A DNA stretch of 56,049 bases from Intoshia linei (taxonomy: Eukaryota; Orthonectida; Rhopaluridae), in the NCBI GenBank assembly GCA_001642005.1, contig LWCA01000092.1, positions 1 through 56,049 on the forward strand, written 5' to 3'. Below the pieces are notes generated by a model. The model saw nothing but the letters and a program-made list of their open reading frames with translations. It was not told where the DNA came from and searched no databases. The stretch's first letter is position 1, and every line of letters starts with the position of its first letter. This document shows positions 22,701 to 33,800 of the stretch, in pieces. The position numbers and the translations under genes are program-made.

Positions 22701-25197
22701 CAAATTTAAAAAAATTATATTTTCAGAACCAAAAGTTTAAATTACTTTTTTTTTTTTAATGAAAGCAGCACTAGAATGTCAAAAAATTTACAGGTAGTAC
22801 AGTTGTATTTTGTTAACACACATAAAAAATTTCAATTTGAATAAGTGACGATTTCACGGTCAAAAAAGTATTTTAGTATTGATTTTTTTTTACCGAAATG
22901 TTTTATTAAAACAAAAAATGTGAAATAATTAAAGGTCCGAAAATTAAAAAAAAAAATTATTCTGATAGAGATTATTCCAGTTGATATAAATACAAAAGTT
23001 CAACCCGAGAAATCTACGCTTTCCCGATGAAAAATAATTTTTAATATATTATCAACTGAATTTCGATTAAAATAAACATTGATTATGTAAATATTCATCC
23101 TAATATTGATGTGATCATTTCTAAAGTCTTAGTTTAGTAATTTTTATATAAATATGTTCACTAATTTTTAATTATATTTTAATTAATAAAATTCAAATTA
23201 ATATTTGTCATGATTTATTAGTTCGTGATTACAATTTTAGCATTAGTTATGCACTTACATTATTATTATTTATTATGACTTATTGTTGAATTATTTAATA
23301 ATTAATTAATTATTAATTAAAATTGTTAGTTTAATAATGTTTTGAGTAAAGATATTTTTTTATGCGGCCAGTAAATAATTTTTTGACATTTAGCCCGCCA
23401 AGTCAATTTAGTCGTATATTATATTATATATATACAAAATTGTAGTTATTTGTAAAATTACCATTGTTACTTAGAATAACATCAACACTAAAATCTTCAC
23501 AATTGCATAGTTCGATCATTTTTGTGTTGGCCTAAAATCACTAAAGTAAACCAGTGTGACGAAATAATTTAATCAAAATGATATACAGGTACGATCCGAC
23601 TAGTTCGGCTAATATACTGAAAAAAATTTCGATTTTTTATTAAAAATATGATTACAATTAATAATTGAATTAGTAATATTGATTTGATTTTGATGGCAAA
23701 GTGAAGGTACACGGTAAATCGCAATGTGGAAATTTTGGAAACTTTCAGGGCGTATTTATCAAAATTTGAATCATTTATCAAAACAATTACAATATTGCTT
23801 TAAAATTTATTAATCCTAACTTATACAAACTAATGTGTCTGTGTGTAACCATTTATTGAAAAAACTGACATTCTTGGAAATTTAAAAAAAAAATTGGCAA
23901 AAAATACTATACATTTACTAGTTACATTGTACAATGTACAATGTATATAGTTAACCTGTACAGATGTTTTACTGTACAAACTAAACGAAATAATTTAGCA
24001 TTTAAAATTACTAGTCATTAAATTAAACTAAACATTAATTACATGTACTTTAATAAAATACTGTGAAAATTTTATAATGAACCTGTTTACTTTCAGAGAC
24101 TGAAGCTGCAACACAAACTAATGATATCAAGAAAATGGCGGCAGCATATATATAATATTCATCACAAATCCAAATACCAAAAGATCCAACTTGAAATAAA
24201 TAAAATGGATTTATAATCTAAAATATGTTTCAAAATTTAAAATTTAATCTTAAAAATTCGTGTTACTTCATCAAATATTAAACTGAAATATGAAGAATTT
24301 GCAATGTGTAATTTGTTGTCCCCATATAAATATTTTCTAAAAAAATAAAAAAATTTTTTTTAATTTTAATATTAATGTAATATTAATTAATTTTACCTGT
24401 TTTTCATTTCATTCAATGATAATGGAGCTGCATCTATAATATTTGAACAATCTAATCCGCAATATCCGCTAAAAAATACGCTATAATCCATTAATTCGTT
24501 AAGGGATCACAGGGAAAACCACTTTTACAGACGTAAACTGCAAATTATTATTCATCAAACCCTATAAGTGAGTTTTGGTTACAAATTAATATATACTTCA
24601 ATTAAATTCTCAAATAAAAAGTTATCTGAAACTGTAAAGAATAAAATAATTATAATATACTTAAGGTTCCTAAATGTTAGAGTTTCTTTGTTTAAAGTAT
24701 ATTTTACATCTCGAAAGACAAAATAGGTAAGAACATCGTTGTGTGTTCCAATAAAACTTTGACTTGTTTTGAAATCGATAGTAATGTTCCTAAAATGTTT
24801 TATTTTTACTTTATCAAGTAACATACCGTGAACGATCATATGACTTACACCTCACAATAAAATGTCTTTTATAAATGTCCTAAATTAATAATGAAAAAAA
24901 ATTATTAATTGAAATGTATAAAAACGTGTATAATTTACCATGATTAAAAAATATTCTGCTTCTACATGATAACATCTTTTGCATGTGAGGTATAAAATAA
25001 TTTTTCTTTTAAAATAAAAAAGTGCTAAAACAGGAATAAAGCCTGTGAGTATACCCGCAATAATTGTTAAAACTACACCAAATTGGTCTTTTTTGTAGCC
25101 TTTGCATTTCTAAAACGATATAAATATACATTTGAGTAGATACATATTCTTCTTCTGTACCCTCGTTTACATAGAATGTATATTCTTGAGAAAACTT
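10753..25197 (-). CDS. ATP13A: P5B-type ATPase (ATP13A2/3-like transporter)
   Basis: Endolysosomal P5B pump family; animal members export polyamines or cations from the endolysosome. About 20 exons are read on the minus strand. They cover an N-terminal hydrophobic segment (about 24.94-25.10 kb), a VKYTLN region (24.6-24.8), NPFYLFQ and DEYYIYA membrane helices (24.1-24.2), an actuator domain with DESLLTG (about 21.7) and ETTPVTK (about 20.27), TM4 signature PPSMPIAMT and phosphorylation motif DKTGTLT (19.60-19.79), CHTLTR (19.3-19.5), KGAPEK (about 17.7), a GDN hinge (about 16.2), FARMSPDQK (about 15.27), MCGDGTNDINAM (14.3-14.46), and C-terminal TM exons at 12.15-12.46, 11.22-11.33 and 10.753-10.884. 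All catalytic motifs are present. The start codon and some terminal joins are unresolved. Introns hold many MITEs, so the gene spans over 14 kb although some introns are as short as 36 bp. Confidence 0.9.
11443..11731. mobile_element. hAT-type MITE, 289 bp, in ATPase intron
   Basis: The left end is CAGTGATGGCAACCAATTCA and the right end read inward is CAGTGATGACAAAAGATTTG. It is flanked by GTATATCT (11435-11442) and GTATACGT (11732-11739), 6 of 8 bases matching. A second copy of the left half (CACTGATG..CAAATGTGGTGT) begins at about 43514 in a filamin intron. Confidence 0.7.
13703..13892. mobile_element. hAT-type MITE, 190 bp, perfect 8-bp target duplication
   Basis: It begins CAGCGTTTCCCAAATACC and ends GTATGGGAACCCCTC. 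It is flanked on both sides by the perfect 8-mer CATTAATG (13695-13702 and 13893-13900). The intact duplication suggests a younger insertion than the other MITEs here. It lies in an intron of the P5B ATPase. Confidence 0.85.
14538..14937 (-). repeat. Dispersed repeat copy D (minus orientation)
   Basis: Read on the minus strand it starts CCTTACTTATATAATATGCT, continues TTTATAAAGTCCACATTTCA and CAAACTCACATCTTACG, passes 'tactctgatacggatt', and ends at 'tacagttgtatcctgttaac'. The same order of phrases occurs in copies A (22.43-23.01 kb) and C (46.97-47.56 kb). It lies inside an ATPase intron. Confidence 0.75.
16905..17590. repeat. GGCCCTA-ended repeat, copy B, split by a nested element
   Basis: The left part (16905-17074) contains gagagccaat, gatggaaattgtagg and ctctatacattgcttaat. 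The right part (17475-17590) contains cccttatgattttaggcc and catatggtcctctc. The same phrases occur in the same order in copy A at 18.92-19.23 kb. Between the two parts sits a separate 400-bp hAT-type element, so copy B is older than its insert. Confidence 0.7.
17075..17474. mobile_element. hAT-type MITE nested in another repeat, 400 bp
   Basis: The left end is CAGAGTTTCTTAACC and the right end read inward is CAGTGATTCTTAACCGATGC. Flanks are CATTATAG and TATTAAAC, too diverged to call a target duplication with confidence. The boundary is supported because the two flanking halves together rebuild the repeat seen intact at 18.92-19.23 kb. Confidence 0.65.
18920..19232. repeat. GGCCCTA-ended inverted-repeat element, copy A
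   Basis: The left end region contains CTAGGGCCGTGGAGAGCC. The right end region read inward contains GCAATGGAGAGGGCTAGGG, an imperfect inverted repeat. The right side is followed by a GC-richer run of 'gctaggg' units (19200-19232). No ORF. It is in an ATPase intron, just 5' (on the + strand) of the exon ending near 19265. Confidence 0.6.
22432..23010 (+). repeat. Dispersed repeat copy A
   Basis: One of the longest copies of a family found at least five times in the window. Landmarks are tatgctacgcgatttctg, aatttataaagaccacattt, gggtcaaaaactccaattg, tatatacgctgatacgg, gttaacacacataaaaaat and gaaatctacgct. There is no ORF of note and no obvious long terminal inverted repeat. It lies in an ATPase intron. 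Confidence 0.75.
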
Positions 25198-27141
25198 TTT
25201 CTAAAATATTTATCATTTTTTCAAATTTAGTAAAATACATGTTGACTGCTGTTAAACATGTGTGTTATGTTATGAGGCATATATACAAATATTAATACAC
25301 TATTACACTTTATTATTATTTACTTTACATATTTACATTTCTTCATGATATATTAAATATCCAAGTTTATATAAAAATTGAAATAAAGACATAATATATG
25401 ATAAAATTGCACTTTAGCAATAAGGTTCGGGCATTATGACACGGCTAGTCTATCAAAATAAATTTTCTCAAATACTGTGTTTAAAGTTCAAATTATAAAT
25501 GTAAATATGTATTTTCCAGAAAAATCGTGGTTCACATATAAAATATTAGTAAATTTATTCAGTGCATAGATACTTCAAGTATTGTATATATCAGTGGTTC
25601 TTAAACTTTAAATTTGATGGACCCCAAATTTTACCAAATAAAAAAACCGCTTTTACCAATATTTTTCTGAAAAATTCCATTCTACCAAAAATTAATGTTT
25701 TAAAAATAATAAAATAAATAAAACATTTTTAAATGAAAAAAATCCGCATTTTCCCACCTCTAGACTAATCCAATTAACTAATTTTATTTACTACTAACTG
25801 CATTAATCTAATCATTAAACATTAGATTCGAACGTAATAATTTACTGTCTGGGAAACGCTGAACTAACCATTGTATAAAGTCATTTTGATTCAATTTTAT
25901 TTCGAAATTAACATTATGTAACCTTTTTGTCCAAACAAATGTTAATGACATGTTTTGTTTATTATTAAACATTTTATTTTAAGGAAATAATGGAATGTAT
26001 AATAAAGATAAAGAAAGATTGAGAATATTATAAATTAAAATACACAATAATTTTTGATAGATACCAGTGTTTCTTATTCATCACTTATTCGGATTGAAAT
26101 TTTTTGTGTGTGTTAACAGGATACAACTGTACCAATAGGGGTGTTTTCATAAAAAAAAAGGTAATTTGTGGTTTTGGCCTTGAAGATATTTTTGTTTTAA
26201 ATTTAAATTTATGATTTTAAAATCCGTATCAGAGTATCAGATTTTTTAAATTCTACATTAAAATCTATCATCTATCTAATCTAATCTATCTAACATTAAA
26301 AACTAGTTGAATACCCATGTTTTAAAATTTAAATGAATGGTTGCAAAATGTGTGAAAACAATTTTTTATTTTTAAATTCTAGGACCTTAATTTCTCAAAA
26401 AAATGTGTCTATAGTATATTGCTTTTTTGATTATTAAGGCTTTGTGACATAGAAAATTTGTATATATTTTACCTGGAAAATGTATGAAAAAATTGTGATT
26501 TTTTATAAATTCTGGAATTATTAGTGTAGATTCAAATTTTATAAATAATCGATAATTTAAGGTTATTCCATTAAGATACAAGTTTTTGAAATTGATATTT
26601 ATAAATTATAATGTTCAATATTTTAAAATCTGGATGATAATATACAAACTAATATTTAAAAAAACATTAGATTAAAAAAAGAATAATTGATGTTTTTTAC
26701 ACTGAAGGACTCAATCTCTGATATAAATTTTCGATACATCTCATTATAATTAAAAAATGTATTAGAAATTTTAGTTTTTAAAACTCTACTTACTAAAAAT
26801 AAGATAACTCGAAAACTTGATATGATTGGGGGGAAAACAAATAATATCACGTTAATCGTATATTTCGGATATATTGTTTGTTTTATAAAAATAAAAAACT
26901 TTTAGATGTTTAGTTCCGGGTGGCTACGTCCAGTTTTTCTAACTCTGTACTAGATAATACTAGTATTGCTGGTGTCAATTCTAATAATTGTTACATTTTT
27001 AAGAATCTTAATGGGTTATATTTTTTCAATAGTCACATCAATAATTGTTATGGATTGAATTTTTGTTATACTACATTATACCTTAAGTTGGATAATTCTT
27101 ATTTGAATTAAACTAAACTTCGATTTCAACTTTAAATAAAA
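25198..27141. other. Intergenic region between ATPase and SLC25A16-like gene
   Basis: No gene supported. It may contain the first exon and promoter of the ATPase (from 25.2 kb, minus) and the promoter of the carrier gene just before 27142 (plus). Between 25592 and about 25861 the phrases CAGTGGTTCTTAAACTT and, inverted, CAGCGTTTCCCAGAC suggest another decayed hAT MITE. At 26030-26280 there is a partial minus-strand copy of the dispersed repeat (gttaacaggatacaactg). Confidence 0.5.
26030..26280 (-). repeat. Dispersed repeat copy E (partial)
   Basis: It contains gtgtgttaacaggatacaac and ggttttggccttgaagat, which match copy D in the same orientation, then 'aaatccgtatcagagtat'. It lacks the TTACTTATATAA end. 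Confidence 0.6.
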
Positions 27142-29004
27142 ATGAACGCTATGTTCCACAAACTATGTATTGACATAAAAAAATGTAGATCAAATGTATT
27201 ACAATTATTTTATAAATCTACTTTTAGTATGAATGACAAAGTTTCTTTTGTGAAAAGTTTTATTTCTGGAGGTAATTTTTGATTAATTTAATAATACACA
27301 AAATTCTTGGAAATTTTGGGGTGGTGGTGAAGAAAAGGGTTATTTTAAATTTATAGTCACTTTTATTTGAACTCAATTTCATAAATCATAAGTTCTGTAA
27401 CAGTGGGTTTCCATAGAATTTTATTAATATATATTTTGAAGGCCACTGAGGTCTCTTTTTAAACTTATTTTAAGTTTAAACATAGGGATAGCTGGTTGCG
27501 TTGCAAAGACATCTGTGGCTCCATTGGATAGAATTAAAATATTATACCAATCTCATCACATTAAATATCATCAATTAAGCATTATAAGTGTTGCTAAAGA
27601 AATCTATCGAGATTCCGGGGTGGCAGGATTGTACAGAGGAAATTTGATGCAAATGATGCGCGTATTTCCGTATGCAGCCATTCAATTTTCCAGTTTTGAA
27701 AAATATAAACATTTTTATTCATTTATCAAAAATGAGCACATTCGGAAATTGATATCAGGATCTTCAGCAGGTTTATTAATACCTTGTTATTGATTATAAA
27801 TCATAATTTATGATACTCATTAAACTCAATTGATTAACCAATAGAGTCGCTATAGCTCAAATGAACATTATAAGATAGATTTATAATCTTTTCATTTCGG
27901 ATACCCTCACACTACTACAAATAGTAGTTTTGTTTAAATATAAGTAAAAATTATTATATTTATTTACAATTCTTATATGGACTCTAGTGGCCGGTGGTTC
28001 TTTTGTTAGTTTTATAACGCTGACGCGTATTTTAAATTGTAAAAATTGATAGTTGCTAATAATTACAATTAGTGGGCCGACGTCCTAGGTCTCGCCTAGT
28101 CCATGTCTAGACTACTATACTTAAAACTGTCCACGGCTTTGGTAGCAACTACATTATATATTATTAAAAATTTAAAATATATAATTTATTTTATTTATAA
28201 TTATAAAAATAGGTGTAACAGCTGTAATATTTACCTATCCTTTTGATTTTATGCGTTCAAATATTGCTTATGGAAATGTACCAAAATCAAATTGGAAAAA
28301 CCTGACTATGAAATACGTTTCTTTTTTCTATGGTCGTGGTATATCATCGTTTTATTCAGGCTTGGTAGCAACTTTGATTGGAATGATTCCATATGCTGGT
28401 TTGTTATTAATGAACGAGTACAAATGTATTTATATTATATCTGTCATTTTGAGGGTCGTTTTCGTCAAATATTTTTAGGAACTGATTCATTGTCCCACAA
28501 TAGGGCCTTTACAACTTTAATTTACAGTCCGCGTTATAGTATACTATTTATATCCATGTTTAGGTGCATCATTTTATATATTTGAATCCTCTCGCCAATT
28601 TATCATTAAAAACATTACACCCCAAATAGACAAATCCGATATAAAAAAAATTTCCATTGTCAATGCAATTTCAGGAAGTTTTGCAGGGATTGTAGCTCAA
28701 ACAATTGCGTAATTATCAATTTTATTAAAAAAACTTTGTTTAGATATCCAATTGATGTAGCGCGTAGAAAAATTCAAGTGGCAGTTATTAGTGGTCAAGG
28801 TGAAAATCACAGGTTTTTTAATTGTCAATAAAAACAAAAAAATTTAGTACAATAAAAAAAGCATTGATAAATACCTACAAAACACACGGGTTTTCTAGAG
28901 GTTTGTTCAAAGGAATGTCAATAAATTATATACGAGTGATTCCCATGATTTCCATGTCATTTACAACCTATGAATTACTGAAAAATTTAAAAATCAATAA
29001 TTGA
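27142..29004 (+). CDS. SLC25A16: Mitochondrial carrier, SLC25A16-like (coenzyme A carrier)
   Basis: Inner-membrane solute carrier. The closest recognisable family is SLC25A16/SLC25A42, which moves CoA-type nucleotides into mitochondria. Six exons (27142-27271, 27486-27770, 28213-28398, 28564-28708, 28744-28812, 28848-29004) join in frame to 323 aa, the usual carrier length. All three carrier signatures are present: APLDRIKI with GLYRGNLMQMMRVFPYAAIQF, then TYPFDFMRS with FYSGLVATLIGMIPYAG, then AYPIDVARRKIQ with GLFKGMSINYIRVIP. The YPFDFMR signature has Met where the family often has Val or Thr. Introns are 35 to 442 bp. The stop lies only 34 bp from the stop of cytochrome c on the other strand. 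The substrate is inferred from family resemblance. Confidence 0.9.
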
Positions 29005-29038
29005 ATAATTTAATAGTACTGTATATAAATGTAAATTA

Positions 29039-29478
29039 TCACTTGCATTCTCTTAAATATGCTATTAAATCTTGTCTTTCTTTTTTGCTTTTGATTCCAA
29101 CGAATACCATTTTAGTTCCAGGAATAAAAGCCTAAATAATATATTTGTATAAATTAAAACTGAATAATACGGCGGGTTTTTTCAAATAATTAAATAGATT
29201 GTCATCAGTCCAAGTTATACCTAAATATAATCAAAACGTTGCAAATAATTAAACCTTTGTCTTTATTTGCTTTGGTATAATCGTAGTCCTTGGCTTGTCC
29301 AGTTTGTCGACCATGAACTTGGTGAAGGTTGGGACTAATTTGAATTATAAATAAATTTAATTAAAATCAAAATAAACCCCTGTTTATGAGGACTTTCCTT
29401 GTCTGTGGTATGGCAAGTAGCACACAATTTTTGAAAAATTTTTTTTCCTTTCTTGGAATTTCCTTCGTCACAAGACAT
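29039..29478 (-). CDS. CYCS: Cytochrome c (mitochondrial electron carrier)
   Basis: Soluble haem protein of the intermembrane space, shuttling electrons from complex III to complex IV. Four exons (29378-29478, 29255-29334, 29171-29220, 29039-29131) join in frame to 107 aa, close to the animal length of about 105. Introns are 43, 34 and 39 bp. The haem attachment motif CATCH follows KGKKIFQKL. The other landmarks are [28 protein letters not shown] with the axial Met, and the final helix [12 protein letters not shown]. The positions of Lys72 and Lys73 of vertebrate cytochrome c are both Ala here ([12 protein letters not shown]). The start ATG gives the expected short N-terminus. It is divergent with ZRANB2, with 213 bp between starts. 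Confidence 0.95.
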
Positions 29479-29691
29479 TTGTTTTAGATAATTAAATTTA
29501 AATTAATATATAATTTTTTTAAGTAAAATGTCGAATATATAAACAAATGTGGAGGTAAATCGTTTATGGTCTACTTTATTATTCTATATTAATATGGAAA
29601 CAATGTTTACAAATTATGTTGCAAACTTTGCAATTTGCATTTATTGCTATAGATATTTAACATATATATTTGTATTTTATTTTTAAGTGAA
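29479..29691. promoter_or_regulatory. Shared 213-bp intergenic promoter region
   Basis: The start codons of cytochrome c (minus) and the ZRANB2-like gene (plus) are divergent and only 213 bp apart, so both core promoters and 5' leaders must fit here. The stretch is AT-rich with several TATATAA-like strings. I cannot assign specific sites. Confidence 0.6.
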
Positions 29692-30728
29692 ATGAAAAAA
29701 TTTCGACAATCCCCGGGAGATTGGAAATGCCCAGATGAAGAGTGATATTGAAACAGTTGTTGTATAAGTTATTTATTTGTGTCTAGTTGCGGCAATATTA
29801 ATTTTTCAAAACGACTTGAATGTAATCGTTGTGGAAAAGGTATACACATTTTTGCAATTTTATAAAATGTACAGACAAGCCATATGTCCAAGAAAAAAAG
29901 AAGGACGGGAAAGTAGGCCAGAAATTTGCTATTCGTAGTAACGGCTTGTTTTCAGCTGAGGATTGGCAGTGTAAAGGGTAAATATACGGTAAGTGTATAT
30001 TTATGATTCTTTTCAGCTGTGGTAACATTAACTGGGCCAAGCGAAACACTTGCAATGTTTGCAACAAAAACAGATTCGAAAAACCAGAAAACAGAACCGG
30101 TAACATTAATTTTTAAACCCATTACATATTTATTCGTAAGGAATCGGAGGAGGTTATTGCGAGAGAGACGATAATGTTGAGTATAACAATCATGACGATA
30201 CTATGGATACCTATGATGAGGTTGTAGTAATGTACAATTTCAATAATATATTAGTTTGGATTGATTAAAAAAAAGTATCGAAAAAAAGACGACGCTCCAG
30301 TTGTTGTAAACGATATGAAACGAAACGTTTTTGAAAGGTGTAACTTTTAATGCATTTTTTAGGAAGATATACCATCAGAGTCGGAACATTCTTCAAATAT
30401 GGGTGACTACGATTTTGATGACATGTCTGAATCTGACACTGAAACTGAAAAGATTAAAGAAACAGACGAATCAGTGGTCGTAGAAACTAAAAAAATACAA
30501 TCTGCTACCCAAGACTTTCCAAAAACATCAGAATCAACTGAAAAGGATTTTCAAGAATGTCGCTTAAATGATACACACACTAGGTCCAGGTAACTTTGGT
30601 AAAAGATGTGCCGAAAATGTTCTTATTCCATAAAAAACCTAAGCCCATCTATAAAAATATGTAGATCTCGGTCCCCTTTGATGCAAAGAGAAACGTTAAA
30701 CATGGACTCGGAAAAACAGAAATGTTGA
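29692..30728 (+). CDS. ZRANB2: ZRANB2-like zinc-finger splicing factor
   Basis: RanBP2-type zinc-finger RNA-binding protein of the nucleus; the family contacts spliceosomal proteins and GGU-rich RNA. Eight exons (29692-29741, 29787-29839, 29875-29977, 30017-30099, 30141-30220, 30276-30339, 30367-30589, 30665-30728) give 239 aa. Finger 1 is DWKCPDEDCGNINFSKRLEC followed by NRCG. Finger 2 is DWQCKGCGNINWAKRNTC followed by NVCN. Each has four Cys and the Trp and Asn of the family. Then come IGGGYCERDDNVEY, an acidic middle, and a short RS tail (TRSRSRSP) much shorter than the long SR domain of vertebrate ZRANB2. The join between exons 6 and 7 has alternatives; the one used keeps frame. The last exon is supported mainly by the SRSRSP it creates. 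Confidence 0.88.
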
Positions 30729-30843
30729 CAAAAAGACAATCCGTATTTTATCAGTATATTTTTTACATCATTTTAGTACCAAATTATGCACGTGGTTAAA
30801 ACATTTATTGTGTATTTAAATAAATCTTTTTGATTATTTTCTC

Positions 30844-33800
30844 TTATACCGCATGGATGTAGAAAGGACTTCCAACAATGTGATCGTCTCCTAATTTATA
30901 AAATTAGTTTTATATATTTTGATTCATTTTTAAAGTACCCCATATAACAGCTATTTTGTATTGTCCTGGTTCAGGAACTCTATAGTTTATTACATAGTGC
31001 TGTTTTTCTGTGTCGTATGTTACATGCAAATCTTTACATGGCAATTTTCTTCCACATATTCCGATTAAGAGTGTGTTATGTCCTAAAAATATAAAATTTA
31101 TTGATATATTTTATTCCACTTTTAGTGAAATCAATAAAAATTTTGTTCTTACTTATATAATATGCTTTCTTTATTTCAATAACCACCAGTCTTAGAATGT
31201 TATAAAGTCTACATTTCTATTACAGTTTTTCCGGGGTGTTAGTAAGATAAATTTCAATCTCCAAAACTTACATCTGAAGGACTAAAATTCTGAAACTGAA
31301 AAATAGATAAAAATTATTATATACTATAAATTTATCTTAATTTTTAAAATATAAAAAACTATAAATTTTTATTTTATGGGTAAAACGTTTGCATTATGAA
31401 ATCGATTGTAAAAAAATTTGAAATCGCCTATCCTAATAAACTTTTCATTGTTTGACATCAAAAAAACAAATGTCCGTTAGCAATACAAAAACAACCAGTC
31501 TGATTTAATTAAGAATCCATTTAAAATTAGTTTTGTCGGTTTATTTACACGAATTGAAAACTCCTATGGAGAATGAAAAAGTGAATTATTTAATTTTGGA
31601 GATATACACTTACATAAGGGTTTAATTTAAGTCAAACTGAATCACAATATATTTTGAAGGCATTATTAAATTTAAACAGCACCGTAATAATAAAATTAGA
31701 GCAAATTAAACGTATCTTTACGTAATTATATATCAAAGAAATTTACCTGCATCTTTACTTTCGATGATGAAAGAGTTGATTTTATCAATACAAGCATTCA
31801 TAATACCATTTCCATAAACATTAATTTTAGAAGAATCAGAATCATAACTAAATAATTTGTCGCTATTTTGTTTATTTGCAGTTATATTGAATGATGTTTC
31901 ATACAACTCATTACTGACTTCTTTGAGTTGACAAATATCTGGTTTGTCTAAAACAACTAATAATATTGGAACAGAATTGACAATATTAGAATTATAAAAA
32001 ACATTGAGCCAGTAATATCCGCTTTTTTCAGGAGTATATTTGAATTGAAATACATCATCCGTTTGTTGACATAAAAAGTTAATTTCAGAGGGTCCGACAG
32101 CACGCACAACCATTATACCGTTTACATAGATTCTAGAAATATCAACCATAAAAGTGGCTTCTTTACCAACGGTGGCTTTAGTTAAACCGTCTCCGTAATA
32201 TTTGATTAGTGAAGCGTCTACAATAAACCCAACATTGAAAGTAAACGGCGATTTTGGAATTAAACAACCATTAACGTAAACATTCATGAAATGAATTCCT
32301 TGGACAGTGGGAGTAAATTTAGCGTCTATATTTTCTTTTCCGTCAGTCATTTTACGTTTCAATTCAACAAAAAGTTCTTTATTTTCGGGAGTCACCACTT
32401 TAGCCTTGATGACGTCGTTTTTTCGGTAATGTGAAATGGTGTATTCCATTTCATTGTTCACATTGCTTATTGAATTTCTTGAGGCTGTTACTTGAATTTC
32501 CTTAAGATAATCATCATTATCAGCAACTTCAAATGTATACGGCGATTCACTTATTTCTCTATCATTAAACAAAACTTTTATTGTGTAGGTTCCTGCCCTT
32601 TTAGCCATAAACTCACATGGTATCATGATATCACCATTACTAATTTCCATTTTTTGTACCTTTCCCTCACTATCGTCTTGATCGTATCTATTATTCATTT
32701 TTACATAAGACGGATGTTTTCCAGTTAGAGTCATAACAATGTTTCCTTGTCCAGCCTCCACCGCATGTAAACTAAACAATACTTTTTGTCCTGCAATGAG
32801 CGACTGCAAGGGATCAATAATCAATTTAACTTTTACTTCATCAAAACTTTCCAATTCACCCAATTCAGGTTCTTTTTCAGATCCAATATTAACACTAAAC
32901 GGACTTCCACTCACTGGAATGTATTCGTTCAAAATTGAAATTGTATACTCTCCAGATTTTTTAGGCGTAAATTGAATATCAAATTTGGTATCATCAACAT
33001 ATTCGAAATTGAGAGGAACCAATTCATTATCAGGGTCATACAAATGGCCATTTAAATTGTTGACATCGATGGGTTCACTTACCCAGAGCGATAAATTAAC
33101 AGGCGTATTTACTTTAATTTCTGGAATATGACTTTGATCGTAGAAAGTAGACTTTTGAACTTTACCATCTTCCACAACTTTCATTGTAAATGGACTTCCA
33201 GGAATATGTTGGTCAGCAAATAGAACATCTACTTCATAAGTTCCCAAAGTGTCTGGTAAATATCGAATATAATTTCGACACGGTGAATGTTCGTAATTGT
33301 TCAATTTAATTTCAGATGGTCCAGTAAATTCGATTTTTAAGTTGCCTAATCCAGCATTACTAGAATTAACAATAAATTCATTTTCTACATTGACAACACT
33401 TTCATAAATTCCATCTCCTTCAATTGTCACTATACTAGGGTCGCTAAATACGTTTATCTCAATTGGTGTATTTTTAAGAGGCTTTTCGTTTTCCAATAAG
33501 TGCAACAAATGTATACCCTTTTCGGTCGTTTCAAAAGAAGTTGTCAAATTTCCAAATTGATTTTTACCCAATTCGCAGTATACTTGTTTTTCAGAGGGTG
33601 TAGTTATGTAATAATTTATTTTATCTAAATCTGCCACAGAGTACTTGATTACTTTGCCGTCAATGATTAATTTGTTCATGTCATTTGATAAAATGGTAGC
33701 TTCATATAGAGTTTTGTTAATTACTTCATTATTAATCTCAACCATTATTTGGTATTTACCTTCTTCCTTTGGTATAAATGTGCAAATTAAATGTTCTTCA

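Noticed and set aside
23930-23965. Palindrome-like 'acattgtacaatgtacaatg' run
   Set aside because: A short AT-rich palindromic repeat inside an ATPase intron with no flanking structure; likely chance or microsatellite.
26920-27111. 63-aa Asn/Ser-rich ORF just upstream of the carrier gene
   Set aside because: It starts at GTG, is low-complexity, has no family resemblance, and sits where the carrier promoter and 5' leader should be.
32492-32975. Plus-strand ORFs of 78 aa each
   Set aside because: Antisense to the 2977-bp filamin exon; no similarity and no independent start context.
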